Shown here: positions 28,493-37,491 of the stretch, piece by piece
How positions within the stretch are numbered: position 1 is the first letter of the stretch
Layout: each line of letters opens with the position of its first letter
Assembly (NCBI RefSeq): GCF_014836675.1
Contig: NZ_JACSQK010000004.1
Span: 186,001 to 250,000 of the forward strand
Reading direction: 5' to 3'
DNA from: Comamonas avium
GTDB taxonomy: Bacteria; Pseudomonadota; Gammaproteobacteria; Burkholderiales; Burkholderiaceae_C
DNA length: 64,000 nucleotides
Program-made: the position numbers and the translations under genes
Notes under the pieces: generated by a model
The model's database searches: none
Seen by the model: only the letters and a program-made list of their open reading frames with translations
Told to the model about the DNA's origin: nothing

Positions 28493-28522
28493 AAAAAAAA
28501 GCAGCCCTCGGGCTGCTTTTTT
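28493..28522. terminator. Bidirectional terminator after the porin gene
   Basis: GCAGCCC / GGGCTGC stem flanked by eight A and six T. It serves the porin and the converging methylglyoxal synthase gene. Confidence 0.85.
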
Positions 28523-28546
28523 CATGGCCATTGAGTGCCCTTTGGC

Positions 28547-29428
28547 CTAGCCCTTGGCCCGCATTACTGCCGCATCACACCAGCGCTGTGCCACTTTGGG
28601 CGTGGTGATGCACACCGCCTCGTGCGTCACCGTTGTGACCGCACGCTCCAGCAACTGAATGTCGGCCTCGTGCTGACGGGCCACGTGCGGGTCTTCAAAG
28701 AAGATGGCCCGCTGGCAGCGGCGCTCCAGCACCAGATCCGCAATCTGCGCATCACCGCCCAAGGGGCCGCTGTTGTAGCGATCCACCCAGGGCTTATCGG
28801 CCGGCCAGCCCTTGCTCCACGCCATTTCATTGAGTTTCTGGCCCGTAGTACCCGTGCCCACCCGGCGCTTGAAGCGCGAGAGCAGCTCAAAGTTGTGTGC
28901 CGCAAAATCCAGCATGGCGGGCTTCATGGCATCGTGGGCAATCAGTGCCAGCGTGTGGCTGGCATAGTCATGAAAGCGGTCTGCATGCCGGTCGCGCACC
29001 AGGCCTGCATGAATGCGCTCCATCTCTATCCAGTCGCGTGCACTGGCTACGGTCGACAAAAAGGGCTTGCCATGAATGACGCACTGGCGCTTCAAGGCCA
29101 GCGCTTCCGGAAAAATAGAAGACGGGTCGACCGGGTCTGTCAGGTAAATGGCACCATCGAGCGTGCGCCCCTCACCCATTCCGACCACCTCGGCCACCAG
29201 CTTCATCAAGCCGCCCTCGCGGCCATAGGGGTAGCGCACCAGCCCCGGGTAGCGGTGCATCATGTCTGCCGCAGCAATGGCATCGTAAGTGCGCCCCACA
29301 GCGTGCAGGCCCAGGTTCAATTCACGAATGCCTGACTCACACGCCCGCAGCAAATCAAACAGGGCGGCGTCTTCGGTCTGGTGATGGAGCCGGTTGGCGG
29401 CAAGGCCTAAAAGCATGGTCTGATTCAT
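28547..29428 (-). CDS. mgsA: Methylglyoxal synthase with duplicated MGS-like domain
   Basis: 293 residues, about twice the usual length of ~150. The C-terminal half (about 158-290) is a good methylglyoxal synthase: AHD (164-166), GTGTTG (191-196), SGPLGGD (220-226), FFEDP (243-247), and His253 and Asp256, matching E. coli catalytic residues His19/Asp20, Asp71, Asp91, His98 and Asp101. The N-terminal half (about 5-137) aligns by eye with the same fold (LHAVGRT, YPYGREGG, IYLTDPVDP, STVASARDWI) but lacks the catalytic residues. The enzyme converts dihydroxyacetone phosphate to methylglyoxal and phosphate; the first domain may be structural or regulatory. The start ATG sits against AAGG; a second Met is four codons on. 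Confidence 0.85.
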   Translation of the reverse strand: MNQTMLLGLAANRLHHQTEDAALFDLLRACESGIRELNLGLHAVGRTYDAIAAADMMHRYPGLVRYPYGREGGLMKLVAEVVGMGEGRTLDGAIYLTDPVDPSSIFPEALALKRQCVIHGKPFLSTVASARDWIEMERIHAGLVRDRHADRFHDYASHTLALIAHDAMKPAMLDFAAHNFELLSRFKRRVGTGTTGQKLNEMAWSKGWPADKPWVDRYNSGPLGGDAQIADLVLERRCQRAIFFEDPHVARQHEADIQLLERAVTTVTHEAVCITTPKVAQRWCDAAVMRAKG

Positions 29429-29493
29429 CCTTAACAACACAGGCACTTGGTCGTGCACACTTGCCGGCAAGCATAGACCCAAAATACCAACCT

Positions 29494-30363
29494 ATGAAAC
29501 TGTCCGGGATGACTTCGCCTCCAGCACTGCGCACCTTGGCGTGGACTTGCGCTGTTGCGCTGGCACTGACGATTGCTGGCTGCACGGCCCTCGATGCCAA
29601 GCAGCGCGAGATGATCTTTCAGCCCAGCGACCGCATCTGGCAACGCGCCAATATGCAGGGCATGGACGATGTGTGGATCAGCTTTCGCAGCCAGCACGCA
29701 CAGCAGGATGTGCGCCTGCATGGTTTGTGGCTCCCCCACCGCAACCCCGAAGCACCCGTGATGCTCTATCTGCACGGTGCCCGCTGGAACGTCACAGGCT
29801 CTACGCTGCGCATGCGCAATATGCACAGCTTGGGCTTTTCGGTGCTGGCCATTGATTACCGGGGCTTTGGCCAGACCGAGCCCAAAGAACTCCCCTCTGA
29901 AATCACCGCACGCGAAGATGCCTTGGCCGCATGGCAATGGCTAGCGCAGCATCACCCCGATCAGCCTCGCGTTATCTTTGGCCACTCGCTCGGTGGCGCC
30001 ATTGCGATTGACCTGGCCACGCGCGTCAACGATGAGCAAGCGCTGATTGTGGAAGCCACTTTCACCAACATTCGTGACATGGCGCGTGGTTTTCAATGGG
30101 GCTGGCTGCCTGTGGGGCCGCTGATCACGCAAAAGTTCGACTCGCTGTCCAAAATCAAGCAAGTGGGCAGCCCCGTGGTCGTGGTGCATGGCAGTGCCGA
30201 CGCCCTGATACCGCAGGCGCAAGGGCAGCAGCTGTATGAAGCCGCCATCGGGCCCAAGCAATGGGTTTTAGTAGATGGCGGCACCCACCACAGCACCAAC
30301 AGCGCAGGCCTGCCCCAGTACCGCGCTGCATTAAGCCAGCTGCAAGGCTTAAAAAATCCATAG
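29494..30363 (+). CDS. Alpha/beta hydrolase lipoprotein
   Basis: 289 residues from MKLSGM (MTSPP five codons later also possible). The hydrophobic signal ends in the lipobox IAGC (Cys at about 30). The alpha/beta hydrolase core has YLHGARWN (oxyanion strand), the nucleophile elbow GHSLGGA, an Asp in HGSADALI and the catalytic His in GGTHHSTN. It resembles the BEM46/YfhR-like serine peptidase/esterase group; the substrate is unknown. Divergent from mgsA with a 65-base gap that must hold both promoters. Repeat copy F follows the stop codon. Confidence 0.88.
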   Translation: MKLSGMTSPPALRTLAWTCAVALALTIAGCTALDAKQREMIFQPSDRIWQRANMQGMDDVWISFRSQHAQQDVRLHGLWLPHRNPEAPVMLYLHGARWNVTGSTLRMRNMHSLGFSVLAIDYRGFGQTEPKELPSEITAREDALAAWQWLAQHHPDQPRVIFGHSLGGAIAIDLATRVNDEQALIVEATFTNIRDMARGFQWGWLPVGPLITQKFDSLSKIKQVGSPVVVVHGSADALIPQAQGQQLYEAAIGPKQWVLVDGGTHHSTNSAGLPQYRAALSQLQGLKNP

Positions 30364-30401
30364 CTGCTGGTGCTTGCCAGACAAGCATCAACAGCATTTT
30401 T
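30361..30401. repeat. Intergenic hairpin repeat, copy F (short)
   Basis: TAGCTGCTGGTGCTTG (30361-30376) and CAAGCATCAACAGCA (30382-30396) followed by T5. Here outer and inner arms are fused into one stem of about 15 bp with wobble pairs. It starts at the last base of the hydrolase stop codon and could act as its terminator. Confidence 0.7.
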
Positions 30402-30545
30402 GGCATCTGTTCTATCCAAGCGACACCACGCCCAGGTGGTTCTGCTAGCCTGCGCAAGACCGTTGGTCGACGGTCTTTTGTTTGCTACCTGGTACGTGTC
30501 TCTGTGTCATCTTCTCCTGCTTCGGTTACCGCATCTACTGCGGCC

Positions 30546-31736
30546 ATGTCCCCGCTTTTCATCATCGGTTTGCTGGCCCTGCTGCTGGGCTTTCAGCCGC
30601 TGACCACCGATTTGTACCTGCCCGCCATGCCACTGCTGGCGCAGCAGCTCGATGCCTCCGTGTCACAGACACAAACCACGTTTTATGCACTGATTTTGGC
30701 CTTTGGCTGCTCACAGCTGGCATGGGGCCCTGCGTCTGACCGCTGGGGCCGTCGCCCCATCTTGCTGGCAGGCATTGGCTTGTATGTGCTGGCAGCTCTG
30801 GGCTGTGTTTTCGCCCCCGACATGGATGCCTTGATCGCTTTTCGCGCACTGCAGGGCGCGGCCATGGGGGCGGTTGTCATGGCCGCACGCGCCATCGTGC
30901 GTGATCTGTACCAGCCTGTGCAAGGCGCTCAGGTCATGTCCAAAGCCTTGTCTGGCCTTGGCGTGCTGGCCTGCTGCAGCCCTTTGATTGGCAGCTGGCT
31001 GGCCATTCATGTGGGCTGGCGCTCCACCATGGCGGTGCTGGCTGTGGTGGGTATTGCCACCTGGCTGCTGGTGTGGCTGCGCTTTCAGGAAAGCATGCAG
31101 CACTTCAATCCACACGCACTGCAGCCACAGCGGCTGTGGCACAACTGGAGCGCCATTGTGCGCAACCGCACCTTTTTGGCCTACACCGCCACCACCACCT
31201 GCTCCTATGCAGGGCTGGTCGTCTTTCTCACCGGCTCGCCCTTCACGTTCATCGATGCACTGGGCTGGACAGCCACCGCCGTAGGCTGGCTGCTGGCTGC
31301 CAATGGCGTGATCTATATCGGCGGCACCATGCTGTGCCGCAAACTGCTGCCACGCATGGGCGTGCGCAATACCGTAGCTGTGGCCGGTGCGCTGGCCATG
31401 CTGTGCGCCGTGCTGCTCATCGCGCTGGCTTTGGCCGATGTACGCAACGGCATGGCCTACGCCTGCGTGTGCCTGCTGTTTCCGATTGCCCACGGCATTC
31501 AGCAGCCCTGCGGGCAAAGCGGTGCTGTCAGCACCTTCCCCAAAGCTGCAGGCATGGCCTCTGCCCTGAACGGCTGCATCATGATGCTGTTTGCCTTTGC
31601 CACCGGGCAAATTCTGGGACGCAGCTTCAATGGCACTGTGTACCCCTTGGTTTTCGGACTGGGATTCTGGTGTTTGGCCGCAGCCTTGGCATCATGGACG
31701 CTGGTGCGCCGCCACGGTGCCCCCAGCGCGCATTAA
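30546..31736 (+). CDS. Bcr/CflA family multidrug efflux transporter (MFS)
   Basis: 396 residues with twelve predicted membrane helices, matching drug:proton antiporters of the Bcr/CflA family. Signature motifs: TTDLYLPAMP in helix 1, the loop 2-3 motif GPASDRWGRRPI, RALQGAAMGAVVMAARAIVRD in helix 4, and a conserved SPLIGSWLA after helix 5. These exporters act on bicyclomycin, chloramphenicol or sulfonamides, or on cysteine/dipeptides; the natural substrate is unknown. The start is ATG 30546; an in-frame GTG at 30504 would add 14 polar residues. miaA follows closely. Confidence 0.92.
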   Translation: MSPLFIIGLLALLLGFQPLTTDLYLPAMPLLAQQLDASVSQTQTTFYALILAFGCSQLAWGPASDRWGRRPILLAGIGLYVLAALGCVFAPDMDALIAFRALQGAAMGAVVMAARAIVRDLYQPVQGAQVMSKALSGLGVLACCSPLIGSWLAIHVGWRSTMAVLAVVGIATWLLVWLRFQESMQHFNPHALQPQRLWHNWSAIVRNRTFLAYTATTTCSYAGLVVFLTGSPFTFIDALGWTATAVGWLLAANGVIYIGGTMLCRKLLPRMGVRNTVAVAGALAMLCAVLLIALALADVRNGMAYACVCLLFPIAHGIQQPCGQSGAVSTFPKAAGMASALNGCIMMLFAFATGQILGRSFNGTVYPLVFGLGFWCLAAALASWTLVRRHGAPSAH

Positions 31737-31777
31737 GGCACGCTGGTTTGGTTTGAACCGCTTTTCGTTTGCTGATC

Positions 31778-32791
31778 TTGACTGCCTCCACCCACACACT
31801 GCCCTGCATTGCCATTGCAGGCCCGACCGCCTCTGGCAAAACCAATGCTGCACTGGCGCTGGCCGCCGTTCTTGCTCAACGCGGCCAGGCCAGCGAAATC
31901 ATCAGTGTGGACTCTGCACTGGTCTATCGCACCATGGACATCGGCACTGCCAAGCCCTCCGCCCAAGAGCAGGCGGCGGTGCCCCACCACCTGATTGATA
32001 TTCTGGACCCCCTGCAGTCCTACAGCGCTGCGGAGTTTGTTCAAGACACCCAGCGTCTGGCTGGTGAAATCCGTGCACGCGGCGCAATTCCAGTGCTGGT
32101 AGGTGGCACCATGCTGTACTTCAAAGCCTTGCTCGATGGCATAGATGACATGCCTGCCGCAGACCCCGAAGTACGCGCCCAGCTGGATGCGCAGGCTGCA
32201 GAAATAGGCTGGCCAGCCATGCATGCACAGCTGGCCAAGGTAGACCCGGAGACTGCAGCACGCCTGGCCCCAGCAGACAGCCAGCGCATTCAGCGTGCGC
32301 TGGAGGTGTGGCATGTCTCCGGTCAACCGCTGTCCAGCTTTCATCAATCCAAAAAAAGAGCTGAAAACGCACAGCCTGCGTTCGATTGCACCCTCTTTTC
32401 TTTAGAACCCAATAACCGCGCCTGGCTGCACGAGCGGATTGCCCAGCGCTTTGACGACATGCTGCAAGTCGGCTTTCTGGACGAGGTCAAGGCTCTGCGC
32501 GCACGCGGCGACCTGCACCTTGATGTCTCCAGCATGCGCTGCGTGGGCTACCGCCAGGTGTGGGAAGAGCTGGACTGGCAAGAACGTCAGGGCAAGCCGA
32601 GCATCAACATGCATCTGGTACGTGAAAAAGGCATTGCCGCCACCCGTCAGCTGGCCAAGCGCCAGATCACCTGGCTGCGCAGCATGCCCCAGCGCCACAC
32701 CATTGCCTGCGATGACCCCATGGCCACCATGCATCTGGTGCAAGCAGCCTTGTCTGTGGTGCAGGCTGCCCAGGCACCCTCCAAAGCCTGA
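31778..32791 (+). CDS. miaA: tRNA dimethylallyltransferase
   Basis: Transfers a dimethylallyl group to N6 of A37 in tRNAs reading UNN codons. About 337 residues: P-loop AGPTASGKT near the N-terminus, [11 protein letters not shown] with the conserved Asp-Ser, [24 protein letters not shown] and the C-terminal [10 protein letters not shown]. No ATG is available at the N-terminus; TTG at 31778 gives MTASTHTL and fits family length, and TTG at 31769 is also possible. In many proteobacteria miaA adjoins mutL; here about 7 kb of unrelated genes separates them. Confidence 0.95.
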   Translation: MTASTHTLPCIAIAGPTASGKTNAALALAAVLAQRGQASEIISVDSALVYRTMDIGTAKPSAQEQAAVPHHLIDILDPLQSYSAAEFVQDTQRLAGEIRARGAIPVLVGGTMLYFKALLDGIDDMPAADPEVRAQLDAQAAEIGWPAMHAQLAKVDPETAARLAPADSQRIQRALEVWHVSGQPLSSFHQSKKRAENAQPAFDCTLFSLEPNNRAWLHERIAQRFDDMLQVGFLDEVKALRARGDLHLDVSSMRCVGYRQVWEELDWQERQGKPSINMHLVREKGIAATRQLAKRQITWLRSMPQRHTIACDDPMATMHLVQAALSVVQAAQAPSKA

Positions 32792-32889
32792 ATGACCTCA
32801 TTTGCAGGGTGCTCAACCTACGTTCTGACACACGGCTGCGCCTTGTGCAGGCCTAGGATGCATGTATTTGCTTGATCAAGGAGCCGCCC

Positions 32890-33075
32890 ATGCCAAGCCC
32901 CCGCTTTTCGTTATTGCCGCGCTGTCTCAGCTATGCAGCGCTGGCTGCCAGCCTGCTGATCTTGTCTGGCTGCGCGCAGGACCATTACTACCAGCCCTCT
33001 GAAACATCAGCCAGCCAGAAAAGTGGCGTAACGGTGTACGGTGAGATTGACACCAGCGTAGTGCGTACACGCTAG
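32890..33075 (+). CDS. Small lipoprotein with a porin-like strand
   Basis: 61 residues. A lipoprotein signal with lipobox LSGC (Cys at about 28) is followed by a short polar region and a C-terminal segment GVTVYGEIDTSV. That segment closely resembles the first beta-strand of the porin at 27499 (SVTMYGRIDTAI). A strong ribosome site AAGGAG precedes the ATG. It could be a real short envelope lipoprotein or a remnant built from a porin N-terminus; the complete signal and good ribosome site favour a working gene. Function unknown. It ends before a terminator. Confidence 0.7.
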   Translation: MPSPRFSLLPRCLSYAALAASLLILSGCAQDHYYQPSETSASQKSGVTVYGEIDTSVVRTR

Positions 33076-33151
33076 CTAGCCCTAGAGCCTGCAGCTACAG
33101 GCCGTCAGCATTGCGCTGCGACGGTTACCAAACGCTACGTTATCATTCACT

Positions 33152-33178
33152 AACTGCTCCCAATAGGGAGCAGTTTTT
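33152..33178 (+). terminator. Rho-independent terminator upstream of the riboswitch
   Basis: AACTGCTCCC / GGGAGCAGTT stem with a four-base loop and a T run. It ends the small lipoprotein transcript roughly ten bases before the cobalamin aptamer. Confidence 0.8.
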
Positions 33179-33185
33179 ACGTGAT

Positions 33186-33400
33186 CGGTGCCCACAAGCT
33201 GTTCTAGCAAGGGTTAAACGGGAAACAGGTGCGCTACACCCACTGGTGCCAGCCATGCCTGTGCTGCCCCCGCAACGGTAAATGCGATTAACTGCGTCAT
33301 CAAACCACTGGAGCCCTGGCTCTGGGAAGGGGACGCAGCTGCCTGACCAGACAACGCATGAGCCCGGAGACCGGCCGAAACGTACTTGAGCGGATGTGCT
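33186..33400 (+). ncRNA. Cobalamin riboswitch
   Basis: The conserved blocks of the adenosylcobalamin aptamer appear in order: GGGTTAAACGGGAAACAGGTG, then GCTGCCCCCGCAACGGTAA (33262-33281), GGGAAGG (33324-33330), and the B12 box AGCCCGGAGACCGGCC (33361-33376). It stands on the leader of a TonB-dependent receptor gene whose ATG is at 33521, the classic btuB arrangement. The exact ends are approximate. Binding of cobalamin is expected to lower expression of the receptor. Confidence 0.93.
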
Positions 33401-33408
33401 GCGGGGTA

Positions 33409-33443
33409 GCTCAGACGCGCACAGCATGCGCTGTGCGCTGAGC
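33409..33443 (+). promoter_or_regulatory. Strong hairpin after the aptamer, candidate expression platform
   Basis: GCTCAG-ac-GCGCACAGC (33409-33425) pairs with GCTGTGCGC-TGAGC (to 33443). It lies between the aptamer and the start codon and lacks a T run, so it could act in a translational or anti-terminator switch. How it pairs with the aptamer was not determined. Confidence 0.45.
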
Positions 33444-33520
33444 ACCGGCCACGCAGCCCATCCATGTGCGACACACCACATCTTGCGGGGACGCAAGCCG
33501 TGGTCAGATGGGTCTTCTTC

Positions 33521-35455
33521 ATGTCATTCCGTTTTTCCCGGTGCTCACTGGCTGTGAGCGCCGCCTTGTCCGTGCTTGCGCACGGTGCCAGCGCCCAAGA
33601 AACTTTCAACACCCCGGTGACCGTGTCTGCTACCCGCATAGACATGAGCGACCAAGATGCGCCCTACGCCTCTGAAGTCCACACCCGCAGCGATATTGAA
33701 CGCTCTGGCGCCAGCTCGCTGTTTGATTATCTGGCCCAGCAAACCTCGCTGCAGGTCACACCCAGCTACGGCAACCGCTACGCCCCCCAAATCAGCATGC
33801 GTGGCTACGGCAACGATGGCTTTCAGAACCTCGTCATCTCCGTCAATGGCCGCCGTCTGAACAATATCGACATGGCACCGCAGCTCATCGGATCGATTTC
33901 CCTGAGCGACATTGAACGCATTGAAATCACCAAGGGCAGCGGCGCTGTCATGTTCGGCGATGGTGCTACTGCCGGCACCATTCAGATTTACACCAAACCC
34001 CACAACGGCGTCAGTCTGGAGACCTATGCAGGCAATTACGGCAACCGTGGCGCGATTGCCACTGCAGGCCTGGTGCGTGAAAAGTTTGACCTCTCAGCCA
34101 CGCTGGACCACAGCAAGGCCGGCGGCTTCAGCGACAAAGATCCTTCGGGCCACAAAGACCAGTCAGAAGCCAACACCTGGCGTTTCGCCGCTGGTGTCAA
34201 GCCCGTCGACAACCTGCGCTTGGACTTTGAAGCTGGCTCCTCGCACATTGATACGCGCTACCCCAGCTCACTGACACTCAAAGAGTTCAATGCCACGCCG
34301 GGCATGAACAAAAACAGCCTCTATACCCAGCAAAAACTGCAAACTGACCACTGGAGCCTGGGCGCTGACTACCAGCTCAACACGCAATGGAAGCTCTCTG
34401 CGCGCCACCACGACGAGGACAAGTCTTCGCTGTACCCAGCCTCTAAGTTCGCCTCAGACTACCGCTACATCTCCAACGAGCTGGCCTTGCAATACCAAAA
34501 TGATGCCGTGGTCATCAATGCAGGTTTTCAGGATTTTGATGGCGTGCGCTCACAAGTGGACAACCGCACGACCAAAGACAATCGCGCACTCTTCCTGCAG
34601 GGCCAGTACATGCTGGATGCGCTCACGCTGTCGGCGGGTGTTCGCCGGGAACAGGTCACATACCGCTACAACCCAATCGCAGGCCAGTCCATTGAATCCG
34701 ACAAACGCCTGACCTCTTGGGAGCTGGGCGCCAACCACCGCCTGTCGCCCCAGCTGGCCTTGTTCGCCAACTACAGCGATGCCTTTGTCACTCCCGATGT
34801 GGATCGCTTTTTCACCACAGACTGGATGACCGGCATCACATCCTTTAATGGTTTCATTGAGCCAGCCAAGGTACGAACGCTGACCGTGGGCGCCAACCAC
34901 AACACCGAGCGCAACCGTCTGAAGTTGTCTGCTTTTTACGCGAAGCTTTCCGATGAAATCTATCTGGAACCCTTCTCGTTCAAAAACACCAACATCGACA
35001 AATCGCACAAATACGGTATTGAGCTGCAAGACCGCCTGCAAATCTCGCCCCGCGTGACTGGCCATATCAACTACGCATGGACGCGCGCCATCATTGACCG
35101 CGAGAACGATGGCGCCGGTGCATTCAACGGCAAGGAGCTGCCTGGCGTCTCCCGCCACAGCATCGTTGTGGGCCTGAATGTGCGTGTGGCAGAGCACGGC
35201 AACCTGCACCTGTCGCATACCTGGCGCAGCAGCACATGGGCAGCGGGTGACTTTGACAACAACAACGTGCAAAAACAGCGTGCGTTTCAAAGCACTGATG
35301 TCACCTACCGCCACCAGCTGGCCAAACACTTTGAGATGTACGCAGGCATCAGCAATCTGTTCGATCGCAGCAACGGCATCTGGGTGCGTGACGACGCCAT
35401 TTACCCAGTGAACTTTGAACGCACCTGGAAACTGGGTGCGCGCATTCAGTTTTAA
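33521..35455 (+). CDS. TonB-dependent outer-membrane receptor, BtuB-like
   Basis: 644 residues: a Sec signal peptide cleaved after about ASAQ (residue 24), a plug domain (about 30-160) with TVSATRID, QISMRGYGNDG and IERIEITKGSGAVMFGDGATAG, and a 22-strand barrel ending in aromatic IQF. The cobalamin riboswitch in its leader is strong evidence that the ligand is cobalamin or a corrinoid, imported with energy from TonB-ExbBD. No btuFCD or other B12 genes lie next to it. The chosen ATG gives a clean signal peptide; an upstream in-frame start adds 19 residues inside the leader. Confidence 0.92.
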   Translation: MSFRFSRCSLAVSAALSVLAHGASAQETFNTPVTVSATRIDMSDQDAPYASEVHTRSDIERSGASSLFDYLAQQTSLQVTPSYGNRYAPQISMRGYGNDGFQNLVISVNGRRLNNIDMAPQLIGSISLSDIERIEITKGSGAVMFGDGATAGTIQIYTKPHNGVSLETYAGNYGNRGAIATAGLVREKFDLSATLDHSKAGGFSDKDPSGHKDQSEANTWRFAAGVKPVDNLRLDFEAGSSHIDTRYPSSLTLKEFNATPGMNKNSLYTQQKLQTDHWSLGADYQLNTQWKLSARHHDEDKSSLYPASKFASDYRYISNELALQYQNDAVVINAGFQDFDGVRSQVDNRTTKDNRALFLQGQYMLDALTLSAGVRREQVTYRYNPIAGQSIESDKRLTSWELGANHRLSPQLALFANYSDAFVTPDVDRFFTTDWMTGITSFNGFIEPAKVRTLTVGANHNTERNRLKLSAFYAKLSDEIYLEPFSFKNTNIDKSHKYGIELQDRLQISPRVTGHINYAWTRAIIDRENDGAGAFNGKELPGVSRHSIVVGLNVRVAEHGNLHLSHTWRSSTWAAGDFDNNNVQKQRAFQSTDVTYRHQLAKHFEMYAGISNLFDRSNGIWVRDDAIYPVNFERTWKLGARIQF

Positions 35456-35504
35456 GCACCTTCACACAGGCTGATGTGCATGGTGCAATCCATGCAACAT
35501 GCAT

Positions 35505-35552
35505 AAAAACAGCTGCCAGCGCTTATGAAAAAAAGCACTGGCAGCTGTTTTT
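35505..35552. terminator. Hairpin repeat copy G, bidirectional terminator
   Basis: AAAAACAGCTGCCAGCGCTT (35505-35524) pairs with AAGCACTGGCAGCTGTTTTT. A near-perfect 20-bp stem keeps the family's outer-end sequence and carries A and T runs on its two sides, serving convergent btuB-like and putP transcripts. Confidence 0.85.
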
Positions 35553-35617
35553 TTTAGCTCATTGCTTTGCCAGAGAAACTTCTGGGCAACGCAGCAGGCC
35601 TGCCTGCCAAAGCGGTC

Positions 35618-37132
35618 TCACTGCCCGTGCAGCGCCACTTCCTGCTCCACCTCGGCATGCATTTGCTGCATGCGGCTCGAAGGGGCTTTGCCCAGCAGGC
35701 TGAACACCACCACCGAAATCGATGACAGCACAAAGCCGGGGATGATTTCGTACATGCGAAAGATCGGATACACCTCTTTGTGGGGCACGCCATACATCTT
35801 CCACAGCAGCACCGTGACGGCGCCCACAATCATGCCGGCCAACGCGCCATTACGCGTCATCCGGCTCCACAGCAGCGACAGCAGCACAATCGGGCCAAAC
35901 GCGGCACCAAAACCGGCCCATGCATAGCTCACCATGCCCAGCACCATGGACTTGGGGTCTTGCGCAATCACAATCGCAATCACCGCAATCGCAAACACCA
36001 TGGCACGGCCAAACCACACCAGCTGCTTGTCACTGGCTGTCTTGTGCAAAAAGGTTTTGTAGATGTCTTGCGTGAGGGCGCTGGAGCACACCAGCAGCTG
36101 GCACGACAAGGTAGACATCACCGCCGCCAGCACAGCAGCCAGCAGCACGCCCGCAATCCACGGGTTAAACAGCAGCTTCACGGCCTCCAGAAACACCGTC
36201 TCTTCATTGGCATTCACCATGCCCGCCACATCAGGGCGCTGGCCAAAAAAGGCAATGCCAAAAAAGCCCACTGCCACCGCACCGCCCAGGCACAGCATCA
36301 TCCACGACATGCCAATGCGGCGCGCCTTGGGAATGGTCTTGATCGACTCAGCGGCCATAAAGCGCACCAGGATGTGCGGCTGACCAAAGTAGCCCAGCCC
36401 CCACGCCAGCAACGAGACAATCGCCACCACGTCCAGCTTGCCCACCATGTCAAACGCACCGGGGCGTGTGACCTCAATCACCGCTGCCGATGCTGCCACG
36501 CCGCCATCGGCGTAAATCACCATCAGCGGGGCCAAAATCAGCGCCGTAATCATCAGCGCAGCCTGAATCGTGTCTGTCCAGCTCACGGCCAGAAAGCCAC
36601 CAATGAACACATAGGCCATGGTGGCCAGCGCCCCCACCCACAGCGCAGTCTGGTAATCCATGCCAAACATCGACTCAAACAGCCGCGCCCCAGCCACCAC
36701 ACCGGAGGCGCAGTAAATGGTGAAGAACACCAAAATCACCACAGCAGTGACGATGCGCAGCAAGCTGCTGGTGTCTTCAAAACGGTTGGTAAAGTAGTCG
36801 GGCAAAGTCAGCGCATTGCCCACCTTCTCGGTGTACACCCGCAGCCGGGCCGCCACAAAGCGCCAGTTCAGCCACGCCCCCATACACAGGCCTACGGCAA
36901 TCCAGGCTTCTGACAGGCCTGACAGGAACACCGCACCGGGCAAGCCCATCAGCAGCCAGCCACTCATGTCAGATGCACCGGCCGACAAGGCCGTCACCAC
37001 ACTGCCCAGGCTGCGCCCGCCCAGAATGTAATCCGAAAGATTGGTGGTAGCGCGGTAGCCCATCCAGCCGATCAGCAACATGCCAATCAGATAGATGGCA
37101 AACGTCACCAGCGTCGGTAAGTTGGCTGTCAT
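35618..37132 (-). CDS. putP: Sodium/proline symporter
   Basis: 504 residues with about 13 membrane helices, solute:sodium symporter family. PutP hallmarks: YILGGRSLG, LSAGASDMSGWLLMGLPG in helix 2 with the Na+/proline residues, NALTLPDYFTNRFED, and GYFGQPHILVRFMA in the middle. It brings proline into the cell with Na+. The start is MTANLP, preceded by AGGAGAGATTCGA, a good ribosome site; nine extra upstream codons are not needed. No putA is in the window. Convergent with the BtuB-like gene. Confidence 0.94.
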   Translation of the reverse strand: MTANLPTLVTFAIYLIGMLLIGWMGYRATTNLSDYILGGRSLGSVVTALSAGASDMSGWLLMGLPGAVFLSGLSEAWIAVGLCMGAWLNWRFVAARLRVYTEKVGNALTLPDYFTNRFEDTSSLLRIVTAVVILVFFTIYCASGVVAGARLFESMFGMDYQTALWVGALATMAYVFIGGFLAVSWTDTIQAALMITALILAPLMVIYADGGVAASAAVIEVTRPGAFDMVGKLDVVAIVSLLAWGLGYFGQPHILVRFMAAESIKTIPKARRIGMSWMMLCLGGAVAVGFFGIAFFGQRPDVAGMVNANEETVFLEAVKLLFNPWIAGVLLAAVLAAVMSTLSCQLLVCSSALTQDIYKTFLHKTASDKQLVWFGRAMVFAIAVIAIVIAQDPKSMVLGMVSYAWAGFGAAFGPIVLLSLLWSRMTRNGALAGMIVGAVTVLLWKMYGVPHKEVYPIFRMYEIIPGFVLSSISVVVFSLLGKAPSSRMQQMHAEVEQEVALHGQ

Positions 37133-37491
37133 TCGAATCTCTCCTCCAAGTCTTATCAATGGCGACAGGGCTGCCGCACACGTTCACAGGCACTGCAACC
37201 GTGCTGACACCCAGATACAGCCATCCAACCGGCACAAGGAATCCGAACGGGCGCTCACCACAGCCCCGTGCACCAGGCATTCAAACCTAGTGCAAACCCT
37301 TAATTTAAACAGGTGTTGCCACCGCCCGACGAATGGTCACTCCTATGCCGTCCGTCGCTGGTGGACATTGCTGCGACAGTCAACTCCCCATTGCCAAAGC
37401 ACCCTTGCTGCACCTCAGCTTGCCGATTTGGGTACAGTAACCCCCCTTGCCAAGCCCGGCCCGCGCATCCGCGCATGCACACAAGAACACC

